This document shows, piece by piece, positions 18,601 to 27,004 of a DNA stretch of 64,000 nucleotides. The stretch lies in assembly GCA_017962375.1 (NCBI GenBank), contig JAGCVJ010000014.1, forward strand, positions 106,790-170,789. Reading direction: 5' to 3'. Made by a program: the position numbers and the translations under genes. This DNA is from Bacteroidales bacterium. GTDB taxonomy: Bacteria > Bacteroidota > Bacteroidia > Bacteroidales > UBA932. How positions within the stretch are numbered: position 1 is the first letter of the stretch; each line of letters begins with the position of its first letter. Below the pieces are notes generated by a model that did no database searches, had not been told where the DNA came from, and saw only the letters and a program-made list of their open reading frames with translations.

Positions 18601-18617
18601 TGCTATACCTCCTATGA

Positions 18618-18983
18618 TTAAAGCACCTCAGGGGCAAGTGAAACAATCTTCATATAGTTGTCGCGGAGCTCTCTTGCCACAGGGCCGAAAATACGGGTTC
18701 CCCTTACCTCGCCCTGGTTGTCCAGGAGCACGCAAGCGTTCTCGTCAAACCTGATGTAAGAACCGTCCGCACGGCGGATTTCCTTCTTAGTCCTTACAAC
18801 TACTGCCTTGGAAACAGATCCCTTCTTGGCGTCTGCTCCCGGGATTGCGCTCTTTACTGCTACCACAATCTTGTCACCGACACCGGCATAACGGCGCCTG
18901 GTTCCTCCCAGGACACGGATGCAGAGAACTTCCTTTGCACCGCTGTTGTCGGCTACCATTAATCTTGATTCCTGCTGTATCAT
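18618..18983 (-). CDS. rplN: 50S ribosomal protein uL14
   Basis: A 121-residue subunit-interface protein: [18 protein letters not shown] start, [14 protein letters not shown] middle, and the signature [14 protein letters not shown] near the end. It lies 3 nt downstream of rpsQ. Confidence 0.98.
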   Translation of the reverse strand: MIQQESRLMVADNSGAKEVLCIRVLGGTRRRYAGVGDKIVVAVKSAIPGADAKKGSVSKAVVVRTKKEIRRADGSYIRFDENACVLLDNQGEVRGTRIFGPVARELRDNYMKIVSLAPEVL

Positions 18984-18986
18984 AGC

Positions 18987-19241
18987 TTATTTAACTTTTT
19001 CAACGATTTCAACTAATCTCCAGCGCTTTGTCTTTGACAGAGGACGGGTCTCCATGATCTTTACAGTATCACCTTCAGAGCACTCGTTCTTCTCGTCGTG
19101 CGCTACGAACTTTGTGGTTTTATTTACGAACTTGCCGTAAATAGGGTGTTTTTCCTTGGTCTTGACAGCTACAACGGCGCTCTTGTCCATCTTGTTGCTG
19201 ACTACAACACCTACTCTTACTTTCCTAAGCTTCCTTTCCAT
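18987..19241 (-). CDS. rpsQ: 30S ribosomal protein uS17
   Basis: An 84-residue OB-fold protein with [15 protein letters not shown] and the signature [20 protein letters not shown]. It overlaps rpmC by one nt (TAATG). Confidence 0.98.
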   Translation of the reverse strand: MERKLRKVRVGVVVSNKMDKSAVVAVKTKEKHPIYGKFVNKTTKFVAHDEKNECSEGDTVKIMETRPLSKTKRWRLVEIVEKVK

Positions 19242-19444
19242 TATTTGCTCTGTTTTTTATTCTCGATCTCGGTCAGGACTGTAAGCATCCTGGTGATATC
19301 TTTCTTTGCTTTTCTAATCTGAGACGTATTCTCTAATGGAGAGACAGCGTGGTTGAGGACCATCTGGTTCAGAGCTGCGCGGCTAGTTTCGATGCGCTCC
19401 CTGAGATCCTTCTCGCTCATTTCACGTATTTCCTTGATATCCAT
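19241..19444 (-). CDS. rpmC: 50S ribosomal protein uL29
   Basis: A 67-residue, almost wholly helical protein at the exit tunnel. It begins [14 protein letters not shown] and has the [16 protein letters not shown] block. Its stop overlaps the rpsQ start. Confidence 0.97.
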   Translation of the reverse strand: MDIKEIREMSEKDLRERIETSRAALNQMVLNHAVSPLENTSQIRKAKKDITRMLTVLTEIENKKQSK

Positions 19445-19458
19445 AATACTAATCTCTT

Positions 19459-19881
19459 TTACTGTTTAACATAATCCCTTCTTACTACAAACTTTGTAGA
19501 AACAGGAAGTTTCTGGGCTCCGAGCCTGAGTGCTTCCTTGGCAACTTCCATAGGAACGCCCTCTACCTCGATAAGCATTCTACCAGGGGTTACAGGGGCA
19601 ACGAATCCCTCAGGACTACCTTTACCCTTACCCATACGTACTTCTGCAGGTTTCTTTGTGAAAGGCTTGTCCGGGAAAATACGGATCCAAACATATCCTT
19701 CACGCTTCATATAACGAACCACTGCCTGACGTGCAGCCTCTATCTGCTGACCGGTCATCCAGCAAGACTCGAGAGTCTTGATACCGAAAGAACCGAATGC
19801 AAGCTGTGTTCCTCTGTGGGCCTGTCCTTTCATACGGCCCTTCTGCATTCTTCTGAATTTGGTTTTCTTTGGTTGTAACAT
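19459..19881 (-). CDS. rplP: 50S ribosomal protein uL16, first gene of the run
   Basis: A 140-residue protein contacting the A-site t[22 protein letters not shown] start, [15 protein letters not shown] block. In nearly all bacteria rplP follows rpsC inside one operon. Here the next gene upstream is an unrelated DUF2059 gene, ended by its own terminator, and rplP has its own promoter about 70 nt before the ATG. The operon has therefore been cut exactly between rpsC and rplP. Confidence 0.98.
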   Translation of the reverse strand: MLQPKKTKFRRMQKGRMKGQAHRGTQLAFGSFGIKTLESCWMTGQQIEAARQAVVRYMKREGYVWIRIFPDKPFTKKPAEVRMGKGKGSPEGFVAPVTPGRMLIEVEGVPMEVAKEALRLGAQKLPVSTKFVVRRDYVKQ

Positions 19882-19948
19882 AGCTAAAATTGCTTTATCT
19901 CGTTAATTCTCAACACTTTGGCTGTAACGGAACCGAAATGTCGGGACG

Positions 19949-19979
19949 CAAAGGTAAAACAATTATCTGAATCTGCAAA
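19949..19979 (-). promoter_or_regulatory. Promoter of the rplP-rplQ ribosomal operon
   Basis: Read on the minus strand this is TTTG, exactly 19 nt, then TACCTTTG, a perfect match to the Bacteroidota -33/-7 consensus. Transcription would start around 19943, leaving a leader of about 60 nt. The leader has a short CCGA/TCGG hairpin that I would not call regulatory. Confidence 0.85.
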
Positions 19980-19988
19980 TATTTTTTC

Positions 19989-20112
19989 AAAAATTTTTCA
20001 AGGTTTTGGCTAAATTTTTTTGATAGTCAACCCACCCAATCTCAGCTATTTACAAATTTGCAAATCCTCAGCGCTACCCATATTTTGGATTTCTCAGCGA
20101 AAAATTTTTCAA
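19989..20112. repeat. AT-rich gap with a 13-bp direct repeat
   Basis: The 322-bp stretch between rplP and the DUF2059 gene (19882-20203) has no gene. It holds the rplP promoter, a terminator hairpin, and between them two copies of AAAAATTTTTCAA (19989-20001 and 20100-20112). CTCAGC recurs three times between the copies. The repeat could be a junction scar from the rearrangement that separated rplP from rpsC, or chance in an AT-rich region. Confidence 0.45.
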
Positions 20113-20178
20113 AAAAAGATACCCCGCACAAGTATTAACGTTGCGCGACCACAGTCACTGTTGAATACTTGTGCGGGG
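20113..20178 (-). terminator. Long-stem terminator after the glutamate/dipeptidase operon
   Basis: A perfect 15-bp inverted repeat (CCCCGCACAAGTATT at 20122-20136, its complement at 20164-20178) flanks a 27-nt loop. On the minus strand the stem is followed by TATC and a run of seven T. It lies 26 nt beyond the DUF2059 stop and would insulate the ribosomal promoter. The stem and loop are longer than the other terminators here. Confidence 0.75.
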
Positions 20179-20203
20179 CTTATCGCAGAGAAAAGCCGTG
20201 GGG

Positions 20204-20692
20204 CTATTCAGAGTTTTCCCCGTAGAGCTCGAGAAGATCCTTCAGGAAATCCTGGGCTATTTTCTTGCCCAACTCCCCGGCGGCCTTGCTGATATCGTTG
20301 TTGATGCCCTCCATGCAGCTGGCGTATTTAGTTCCCACCGGGCTTTTGTAGAAATCGGTGAGCCCCTTCAAATCCTCCAGAGAAAGATATTTTACATAGA
20401 CACGGGCAAACAACTCGTCAATCTCCCTTCCGTTGAAAGCATCCTTGACTCTGGCCATAAAGCCGTCAAAGAACTCTTCCGGAACATCTTCGTAGGCTTT
20501 TTTCAGCATGGGGAGGATCCGATTGATCTGCTCGATATTGGTTTGCCTGAGATTGGTTACGGTGATGAACTCAGATACCGCCGCCAGATATTCTTCGGAA
20601 ACGTCAACTGGTGTAACGACTTCTGTATTCTGTGAAAAAGCGATGCTGCCGGCAAAAAGCAGAAAAACTGCCGATAGGATAAAACGTTTCAT
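20204..20692 (-). CDS. DUF2059 exported protein
   Basis: A 162-residue protein with a signal peptide ending around AFSQ (about residue 21) and a helical DUF2059 domain. The diagnostic block LEDLKGLTDFYKSPVGTKYA is at about residues 105-124. DUF2059 proteins are found in many Gram-negatives and their role is not known. The ATG at 20692 starts the signal peptide; one four codons upstream is less likely. It is the last gene of an operon with a dipeptidase and a glutamate symporter. Confidence 0.85.
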   Translation of the reverse strand: MKRFILSAVFLLFAGSIAFSQNTEVVTPVDVSEEYLAAVSEFITVTNLRQTNIEQINRILPMLKKAYEDVPEEFFDGFMARVKDAFNGREIDELFARVYVKYLSLEDLKGLTDFYKSPVGTKYASCMEGINNDISKAAGELGKKIAQDFLKDLLELYGENSE

Positions 20693-20707
20693 AATATTTG
20701 TCATTTA

Positions 20708-21844
20708 TCAGTTCTTGAATTGAGAGGCGTAGTCTTCGCAGGCTTTCCATACGCGGAGGAGGTTTCCGCCCCAGAAGGCTATGAGCTCTTCAGGGGTCCA
20801 GCCCCTTTTGAGGAGTTCCACGGTGAGGTTTTTCATCTGCGACGAGTTGTCCAGGCCGATTACTCCACCTCCGCCGTCAAAGTCGGTTCCAAGGCCCACG
20901 TGGCGGTAGCCCACAAGATTCTTGATGTGGTCTATGTGGTTTGCAAGGATGGCAACGCCCACTTTATAGTAAGGAAGGTCGTCGCTGAGGAAGAATCTTC
21001 CGGTTCCCACCTGGATTACGCCGTCCACGGCGGCTATTGCCCTAATTTCATCGTCTGTGAGGTTTCTGGTCTGGGAAGGCTTGAGAGCCCTGCAGCCGGA
21101 ATGAGAGGCCAGAACAGGGGCCTTTACTATCTTGAGCACATCCACAAGAGACTCTGAGGAAATGTGGGAAACGTCCACCATTATACCCAGCTGCTGCATC
21201 CTTTCAACGACCTTTTCTCCGAAAGGAGACAGGCCGTGCCCGGTATTTGGATACCAGTAGTACTTGTTGGTATAGCGGCTGCCGTCGCAGATCTGGTTAG
21301 GAGTGTTGTGGGAGAGGGTTATGTATTTGACGCCCATCTTGTAGAACTCGTCCAGGTCTTCAAGGGTGCGGACAGGATAGCCGTTCTCGATGCAGAGGAC
21401 CACTATCCTCTTGCCTTCTTTCTTGAGGCGGTAAACATCGTCTGTAGAGTAGGCGATGCCCGCTTCCTGGCTGTGACGGGTGGTTACATAGTCTTTCCAG
21501 CTCTGGAGCTCTTCATGGCACCAGTTATAGGCCGAATCCAGAGACTTCTGGTTCTGCCACGGGCCCTGGTCCAGGTAGATGGCAAAGAAAGCCCCGTCCT
21601 GGCCGCCCTGCCGCATCAGCTCAAAGCTGGTCTGGCCCTTGGCCACGGTGTAGTGGCCGTTGGGATGCATCATGTATGTAGGAGTGTCTATGTGGGTGTC
21701 AAAAGATATGGCCACCTGGTGGATGCTGTCGGCCAGAGCCATATACTGCTCGTCTGAGAGCTTCTGGCATTTGCCGCAGTGCTGGGCGTAGGAGCTCCAG
21801 GAAAAAAGCAGCAACGCAGAAATCAAGGCAATTGTCTTTTTCAT
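20708..21844 (-). CDS. Secreted M19 (renal-dipeptidase family) dipeptidase
   Basis: A 378-residue metallo-dipeptidase with a signal peptide ending after SSYAQ (residue 20). The metal-binding blocks of the TIM-barrel family are present: HIDTPTYM near residue 55, the central glutamate in LCIENGYP, HISSES and SHSGCRAL for the other histidines, and GLGTDFDGGG near residue 318. It should cleave dipeptides in the periplasm. The gene starts 12 nt after the GltS-type symporter, and this pairing suggests that glutamate freed from dipeptides is taken up by the neighbour. Confidence 0.92.
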   Translation of the reverse strand: MKKTIALISALLLFSWSSYAQHCGKCQKLSDEQYMALADSIHQVAISFDTHIDTPTYMMHPNGHYTVAKGQTSFELMRQGGQDGAFFAIYLDQGPWQNQKSLDSAYNWCHEELQSWKDYVTTRHSQEAGIAYSTDDVYRLKKEGKRIVVLCIENGYPVRTLEDLDEFYKMGVKYITLSHNTPNQICDGSRYTNKYYWYPNTGHGLSPFGEKVVERMQQLGIMVDVSHISSESLVDVLKIVKAPVLASHSGCRALKPSQTRNLTDDEIRAIAAVDGVIQVGTGRFFLSDDLPYYKVGVAILANHIDHIKNLVGYRHVGLGTDFDGGGGVIGLDNSSQMKNLTVELLKRGWTPEELIAFWGGNLLRVWKACEDYASQFKN

Positions 21845-21856
21845 ATAGTATTTGTT

Positions 21857-23248
21857 TTATTTGCGTACAGGATGCCACCATTTCATGCTCCGGGCCAGAA
21901 GCAGAAGAAGCAGGCTGGCCCCAAGGCATATCCACATCAGAAGGCCGCCCCATCCGGCGGAGAATGAAATCGGGATGAGAGTAATGAGAATTATCTCCAC
22001 TGGAGCTATCGGGAGGTAGGCCAGAGCATAGTCGTCCATTGTCTTGCTCTTCATCTGAGGGTCAACGATCCTCTCCAGGGCTATTCCCATGGCCATAGTG
22101 CCGGTCCACCAGCCCCATGCGAAGATGGAGCGCTCGAACCAGAAGCTCGGGCTGAGCCTTCTGCCGAAGTAGAAAGTGATGCCGAACACCACAAAGACTC
22201 CGATTATAACCAAAACCAGCAGAGGCAGCCAGTACTGGACAACCACCCCTATCTTTATGGAAGCCACGCCGCAGGTTACGAGAAGATCGGTGAAGAAACT
22301 GCCTTCTCTCTGGACTGTCTCGCGATTGACATAGTCTGAAACCTTGGTAACGTCGAACAGCTTCTTTAGCAGAAGGCCGGCCACGAAGGCACAGGAGAAC
22401 ACCGGAAGCTCCAGGCCGTTGTACGGGGCCTCAAGCCCGCTGCACCAGTTCTTGACGGCCACGCTCAGAAGATAACCCAGAAAGGCCACCAGCACAACTA
22501 TCGCAATGTGGAAGGTCAGATGCTCTATGGAGATGGAAGAAGTGGTCTCCTGCCCCAGCGGCACTCTCTTGTCTTTAGGTATGAGGCCGCTGCGGAGCTC
22601 CGGAGGAAGGTCTTTGAAATCGGCGATGAAGGCCGTCTGCTTTTTCCTGGCGCCCCATTTGATTATCACAAGGCCGAAGATTATGGCCATAATCACTCCT
22701 ACCGTAGCGGTCGTCATGCCCAGAGTCATGGCGTCTTCCCACTTGAGTCCGCCGCCCAGGTTGTCAAAGGCGCTTCCTATGGCGGCAGCCGTTCCGTGGC
22801 CTCCGTAGAAGCCGGTTGGCAGCATGGCCCCGAAGGCCTGGTTAAGGTCAGGCCAAACGCTCTTGAACAGGTAGATGCCCAGAAGTCCCATCACTCCCCA
22901 CTGAAGCAGCATGCCCAGCTGGGCGTAAACCCACATCGGCCCCACTCGGGTGACAACTTCCTTGACAGATGTCTTCTGCGACGAAAAAGGCAGGGTGGCA
23001 AACACCAGGGCTATCAGCACCGCCGCGTACGAAGACAGGTTGCCGGAAAACGGCAGCCAGCCCAGCCCGTTAGGCCCCAGAGCCAGGCCCAGAAGGCCCG
23101 CCAGAAGGCTCGGCGGTATGAAAAGCTGCTGCACTACTTTGACTTTCACCCTTATCAGCTTTCCTATAAGCAGAAGACCGGACAAAAGGCCCAGGTCAAC
23201 CAGGAAAACCCAGGGAGTAAACCCTTCAAAATGGAAGAAACTGTTCAT
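21857..23248 (-). CDS. GltS-type Na+/glutamate symporter
   Basis: A 463-residue inner-membrane protein with about a dozen helices. The conserved re-entrant block FYGGHGTAAAIG of the ESS/GltS family is near residue 148, and the second half holds the matching WWTGTMAMG block. It would import glutamate, or a close analogue, with sodium. A TTG start at 23269 would overlap the -7 element, so the ATG at 23248 is used. It heads an operon with the dipeptidase and DUF2059 genes. Confidence 0.85.
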   Translation of the reverse strand: MNSFFHFEGFTPWVFLVDLGLLSGLLLIGKLIRVKVKVVQQLFIPPSLLAGLLGLALGPNGLGWLPFSGNLSSYAAVLIALVFATLPFSSQKTSVKEVVTRVGPMWVYAQLGMLLQWGVMGLLGIYLFKSVWPDLNQAFGAMLPTGFYGGHGTAAAIGSAFDNLGGGLKWEDAMTLGMTTATVGVIMAIIFGLVIIKWGARKKQTAFIADFKDLPPELRSGLIPKDKRVPLGQETTSSISIEHLTFHIAIVVLVAFLGYLLSVAVKNWCSGLEAPYNGLELPVFSCAFVAGLLLKKLFDVTKVSDYVNRETVQREGSFFTDLLVTCGVASIKIGVVVQYWLPLLVLVIIGVFVVFGITFYFGRRLSPSFWFERSIFAWGWWTGTMAMGIALERIVDPQMKSKTMDDYALAYLPIAPVEIILITLIPISFSAGWGGLLMWICLGASLLLLLLARSMKWWHPVRK

Positions 23249-23266
23249 CGCGATCAAATAATTGTT

Positions 23267-23274
23267 CAAATGTA
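23267..23274 (-). promoter_or_regulatory. -7 promoter element of the gltS operon
   Basis: On the minus strand TACATTTG, matching TAnnTTTG, 18 nt before the ATG at 23248. An ATCGCGAT octamer (23247-23254) overlaps the start codon. Confidence 0.6.
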
Positions 23275-23315
23275 CGAAAAAAAGAACGAGTTTTGCAGTG
23301 GATTATAGCGTCCGT

Positions 23316-24092
23316 ATGAAAAGGAGCACGCTCATATCGTTTCTGGCTATGGCCACTGTTGCGGCACTTCTGCCGCAGGGCTTTCTGCATGCCCAGGATG
23401 ACAGGGTGCTCCCCGAAATCGGGAAATCCGAAATAGAAAGGACCCTGGAAGAAAAGAGAGAGCTGGAAAAGCGGGTGGAAAAGAAAAAGAAGCGGCAGCT
23501 CAAGCTGGAGATAGACCAGGCCCGCAAAACTTTCTCCGGCGGCGGATACGCCATAGGCTACCAGGTGGTGAACGGCGACACTGTCTTCATAGACAAGCTT
23601 CCTCCGGTATTCAAGTTCGACAGGATGAAAGGCAACAGAAGCGGACGGTCCTGGAGGAAGTACAAGAGGCTGGTGTACAATTTCAAGAAAGTATATCCTT
23701 ACGCCCTGCAGGCCAAAGACATCATTCGCGAGGCCGACAGCGTTCTGGCAGTGAACGACTTTTCCGCCCAGCAGAGAGAAAAATACATATCCCAATACCA
23801 GAAGCAGCTTTTCTCCAAGTTCGAGAAGCCTCTCAGGAAAATGACCATCGGACAGGGAAAGCTGCTGATGAAACTCATAGACAGGGAACTGGGCAGAACC
23901 TCGTTCTACATAATCAAAGAATACCGCGGAAAACTGGCCGCCGGTTTCTGGCAGACGGTGGCAAAAGTATTCGGCAACGACCTCAAGAAGCCGTATGACA
24001 GGTTCGGGGAAGACCGAATGGTTGAAGACCTGATACTGATTTACAATTCAGGGGCGTTTGATTCGCTTTACTATTCTATGTTCTACGAATAG
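23316..24092 (+). CDS. DUF4294 exported protein
   Basis: A 258-residue protein with a signal peptide ending near LHAQ (about residue 26). A charged helical segment rich in Glu, Lys and Arg (about 38-65) is likely coiled coil, and the DUF4294 domain covers the rest (GDTVFIDKLPP, then YKRLVYNFKKVYPYA). The family is confined to Bacteroidota and has no known function. The ATG at 23316 begins the signal peptide. Its 3' end overlaps the convergent lpxH gene by 10 nt, with no terminator between them. Confidence 0.88.
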   Translation: MKRSTLISFLAMATVAALLPQGFLHAQDDRVLPEIGKSEIERTLEEKRELEKRVEKKKKRQLKLEIDQARKTFSGGGYAIGYQVVNGDTVFIDKLPPVFKFDRMKGNRSGRSWRKYKRLVYNFKKVYPYALQAKDIIREADSVLAVNDFSAQQREKYISQYQKQLFSKFEKPLRKMTIGQGKLLMKLIDRELGRTSFYIIKEYRGKLAAGFWQTVAKVFGNDLKKPYDRFGEDRMVEDLILIYNSGAFDSLYYSMFYE

Positions 24093-24853
24093 GAAAAATG
24101 CTCGCGGCGCAGAGTCTTGCCGTCGAAAACCATATAATCAGGATTGTGGATCCAGTCGCCGAGGATAGAAATATCTCCTCCGCCAGGGATTTCATTGGTC
24201 AGGGAAAGATGATAGTGGCCGAAGATGAAATGGTCCACCTTCTTGCCATCCGGCAGCTTCGCCTGGTATTCGGAAGCCCAGCGGACGCTGTCTTCAATAA
24301 CCTTCTGGCGATATTTCTTCTGCGATTCGTCGTCCTCTCCCTTGTATCTGGTGAGGCGGTTATGGCGGCTCCAGCCGTGCCCAAGCGAGAATGCCCACCT
24401 TGGATGAATGGCGCTGAACATAACCTGGAGGAACCGGCATTTGAAGATAGACTGAAGGAACCTGTAAGAGCGGCTCTTGTCCCAAAGGCCGTCTCCGTGG
24501 CCCAGGCAGAAGCGGGTGCCTTCTATCTCCACCTCCCACGGCTGGGCGAAAATCTCCACCCCTATTTCCTTCTGAAGATAGCTGTAGGTCCAGATGTCGT
24601 GGTTGCCGTTCATGAAATTGATTTTCACTCCGCGGTCGGCAAGGTCGGCCAGAGCCCCCAGAGTGCGGGTGAATCTGCGTGGAATCACGTTCTTGTATTC
24701 ATACCAGAAGTCGAAGATGTCGCCCAGAAGGAAAACCTGCGACGTCTGAGGCGGAAGATTCTTCAAAAAGCCCGCAAAGGCCTTTTCCATGGCCTCAGGA
24801 TCCTTGTAGTCCAGTCCAAGATGAGTGTCTGCTATGAAATAGTAGAGTCCCAT
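24083..24853 (-). CDS. lpxH: UDP-2,3-diacylglucosamine diphosphatase (LpxH-type)
   Basis: A 256-residue calcineurin-like phosphoesterase that releases lipid X from UDP-diacylglucosamine in lipid A synthesis. All metal blocks are visible: ADTHLG at 8-13, GDIFDFW, GNHD, GHGDGLWD, and GHYH near the C-terminus. It abuts uppP with no gap, last in the ftsX-DUF3098-uppP-lpxH operon. Its tail overlaps the end of the opposing DUF4294 gene. Confidence 0.9.
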   Translation of the reverse strand: MGLYYFIADTHLGLDYKDPEAMEKAFAGFLKNLPPQTSQVFLLGDIFDFWYEYKNVIPRRFTRTLGALADLADRGVKINFMNGNHDIWTYSYLQKEIGVEIFAQPWEVEIEGTRFCLGHGDGLWDKSRSYRFLQSIFKCRFLQVMFSAIHPRWAFSLGHGWSRHNRLTRYKGEDDESQKKYRQKVIEDSVRWASEYQAKLPDGKKVDHFIFGHYHLSLTNEIPGGGDISILGDWIHNPDYMVFDGKTLRREHFSYS

Positions 24854-25792
24854 TTATCTTATGGCATACGGAAGCACTATGCAAAGCACGCCGGCTATGA
24901 AGCAGTAAACGGCAAAACCCCAGAGGCGGAACCTCTTCAGCAGCTTCACCATCAGGGTGCAGGCGAACAAGCCGGAAACAAATGCCGCCAGGAATCCGCA
25001 AAGCACGGGAACGCTGAAGAAATTGCTCATGTCATGCCCCTTGAAAAGCTTGAGCAGCTCCAGGAAAGCCTCACCCAGAATCGGGATAATAACCATAATG
25101 AAGACGAACTGGGCCAGAGGAACCCTTCTTACCTTGGCCATAAGGCCGGTTGCTATGGTGGATCCAGAACGTGAGAGGCCCGGAAGCACGGCAAAGCTCT
25201 GGGCTACTCCAACCACAAACGCCTGCCAGTAGTTGATTCCGTTCTGCAGGGAGAATATCTTCCTCCTCTCAGGACCGGTAGCGTTTTCAGCAACGGTCAT
25301 CCTGTCTGCAATCTTCTGCTCCTTGTCCTCGCCGTCCTTGCCCTTCTTGAGGTCTCTTACGGCAGAGATAATCTCGCTTATAAGAAGCAGCACTGCAGTA
25401 ACTATCAGGCAGATTCCAACCACCAGAAGCGGATTCCCGGTATGGCGGGCCACTCTCTCCGTGTCAAAAATCCTCTCCACCCAGTCTTTGAAGAACAAGC
25501 CCACTATCAGAATCGGGATCATGGAAACCAGAATCTTCAGGATATAGTCTTTTTCGCGATTCATTCCCTTGGCAAAAAGCCCCTTGCCCAAATTGAAGAC
25601 AGGTTTCCAGAAAATGACAAGGGTACTCAGAACGGTTGCCACGTGCACGGCAATGTCGAAGGCCAGGTTGCCTTCTCCGCCAATACCCAATGTTTCCTGC
25701 ATTATTGTCAAGTGTCCGCTGCTGCTGATCGGAAGAAACTCAGCGATTCCCTGCACCAGACCTAAAATAATACCATGCCACCACTCCATCAT
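24854..25792 (-). CDS. uppP: Undecaprenyl-diphosphatase (BacA/UppP)
   Basis: A 312-residue inner-membrane enzyme that recycles the lipid carrier for peptidoglycan and O-antigen and gives bacitracin tolerance. The two active-site blocks are PISSSGH at 21-27 and GLSRSGSTIA near residue 212. Between them lies a polar segment of about 45 residues (from about 150) rich in Lys, Glu and Asp; this makes it longer than the usual 265-residue form and probably forms a cytoplasmic loop. Placed between DUF3098 and lpxH. Confidence 0.95.
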   Translation of the reverse strand: MMEWWHGIILGLVQGIAEFLPISSSGHLTIMQETLGIGGEGNLAFDIAVHVATVLSTLVIFWKPVFNLGKGLFAKGMNREKDYILKILVSMIPILIVGLFFKDWVERIFDTERVARHTGNPLLVVGICLIVTAVLLLISEIISAVRDLKKGKDGEDKEQKIADRMTVAENATGPERRKIFSLQNGINYWQAFVVGVAQSFAVLPGLSRSGSTIATGLMAKVRRVPLAQFVFIMVIIPILGEAFLELLKLFKGHDMSNFFSVPVLCGFLAAFVSGLFACTLMVKLLKRFRLWGFAVYCFIAGVLCIVLPYAIR

Positions 25793-25798
25793 ATTCTA

Positions 25799-26044
25799 TT
25801 ACTTTTCTGTTTCTTTCTTATTCCTGTGCATTATGGCGAACACAACAACCCCGCAGCCCAGAAGCATAACTACTGGCGCTATATACAGTCTCTTGACACT
25901 GAAGATTCCGGGAGAAAAAACCGAAGGATCCTTGCTGCCGCCGCCGGCCAGAAGTATGTAGCCCAGCACCATGATTGCAAAACCTATTGCAATCCACAGC
26001 AGGTTTTTCTTGGGAAGAGCAAAATTCTTTTTGTCGTCTGCCAT
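25799..26044 (-). CDS. DUF3098 small membrane protein
   Basis: An 81-residue protein with two membrane helices (about 16-37 and 55-74) and the KDPSVFSPGIFSVKRL loop typical of DUF3098. In Bacteroidota this gene commonly lies between ftsX and uppP, as here, which suggests a role in division or envelope synthesis that has not been defined. The ATG at 26044 is preferred over a TTG at 26056 that overlaps the ftsX stop. Confidence 0.88.
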   Translation of the reverse strand: MADDKKNFALPKKNLLWIAIGFAIMVLGYILLAGGGSKDPSVFSPGIFSVKRLYIAPVVMLLGCGVVVFAIMHRNKKETEK

Positions 26045-26052
26045 AATATATC

Positions 26053-26931
26053 TCAAAAATATAGCCTGTCCACAGACATGGCTGTCATTTTTCTAACTGT
26101 CAAAAAAGTGCACGCCAGACATAAAAGCACGCCCAAGGCCAGCAGTCCGGCGGCGCAATATAGGAAAGTTTCCGTTCCGATGATTGAATTTAGCTGAGGA
26201 ATCTGCTTTCTTGCCGCCGCCTGGGCCGCGTAAAGCCCCCCTGCGGCAATGGCTCCTCCCAGCGCTCCCTGCAAAACGGAATTGAGCAGAAACGGCCTCT
26301 GGATGAAGCCTCTGGTAGCCCCTACAAGCTGCATGGTGCGAACCGCGAACCTCTTGGAGAAGATGTTGAGCCTCACTGTGTTGCTGATAAGCACTATGGA
26401 TATCACGGCCAGCAGCGCAATGAAGAACACAAAGGCTATGGACATTCTCCTTAGGTTGCGGTTGATGGAGGAGATTATGTCTTCCTGGTACTCCACCCCG
26501 TCCACCATAGGGTCTTCGCAGAGCAGATTCTTGAGAGCGGCTATGCTGTCCGCCTCAAAATACGCCTCGTTGAGCTGAAGCTCCACGCAGGCCGGCAGAA
26601 AGTTGGTCTCGAACTCCTCCAGAAAGTCTTCGCCGAGAAGCTCCTTCATTTCCTGTGTTCCCTGCTCCTGGGTTTTCAGCTCCGCCGACAGCACCTGAGG
26701 CATTTTGGCCAGGTTCACGGAGAACTGCTCAGCCTGGGCCGGAGACACTTTTTCAGAAAGAATCACGGAAATTTTCACATTCTCCTTGAAGTAGGCGGAA
26801 ATCCTCCTGACGCTAAAAAACAGCAAGGCGAACAGCCCCACTATGAATAGCACTAGCGAGATGCTGATCACCGACGAAATATATGAACGCCAGAACCTTC
26901 GGCGCAAGATTCCCTTTTCCTTCCTGTCCAT
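26053..26931 (-). CDS. ftsX: Cell-division permease FtsX
   Basis: A 292-residue membrane protein with one N-terminal helix (about 20-42), an extracytoplasmic domain to about residue 165, then three helices, the FtsX fold. FtsX pairs with the ATPase FtsE to activate cell-wall hydrolases at the septum. ftsE is not in the window, so the pair is split. Its promoter places the start codon about 8 nt after the -7 element. Confidence 0.92.
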   Translation of the reverse strand: MDRKEKGILRRRFWRSYISSVISISLVLFIVGLFALLFFSVRRISAYFKENVKISVILSEKVSPAQAEQFSVNLAKMPQVLSAELKTQEQGTQEMKELLGEDFLEEFETNFLPACVELQLNEAYFEADSIAALKNLLCEDPMVDGVEYQEDIISSINRNLRRMSIAFVFFIALLAVISIVLISNTVRLNIFSKRFAVRTMQLVGATRGFIQRPFLLNSVLQGALGGAIAAGGLYAAQAAARKQIPQLNSIIGTETFLYCAAGLLALGVLLCLACTFLTVRKMTAMSVDRLYF

Positions 26932-26939
26932 TTAATCAC

Positions 26940-26947
26940 CAAAGATA
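26940..26947 (-). promoter_or_regulatory. -7 promoter element of the ftsX operon
   Basis: On the minus strand TATCTTTG, matching TAnnTTTG, ending 8 nt before the ftsX ATG; the transcript would be leaderless or have a leader of a few bases. Confidence 0.65.
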
Positions 26948-26979
26948 TAAAAACAGACCGAATAGTTAAAAAATTTTGT

Positions 26980-26987
26980 TATCTTTG
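26980..26987 (+). promoter_or_regulatory. -7 promoter element of the glycogen-synthase-like gene
   Basis: TATCTTTG, 17 nt before the ATG at 27005. It is back to back with the ftsX promoter in a 73-bp divergent gap. Confidence 0.65.
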
Positions 26988-27004
26988 CATAAACTATTTT
27001 ACGG

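Noticed and set aside
23249-23269. TTG start for the GltS-type gene
   Set aside because: It overlaps the -7 promoter element, so it would not be on the mRNA.
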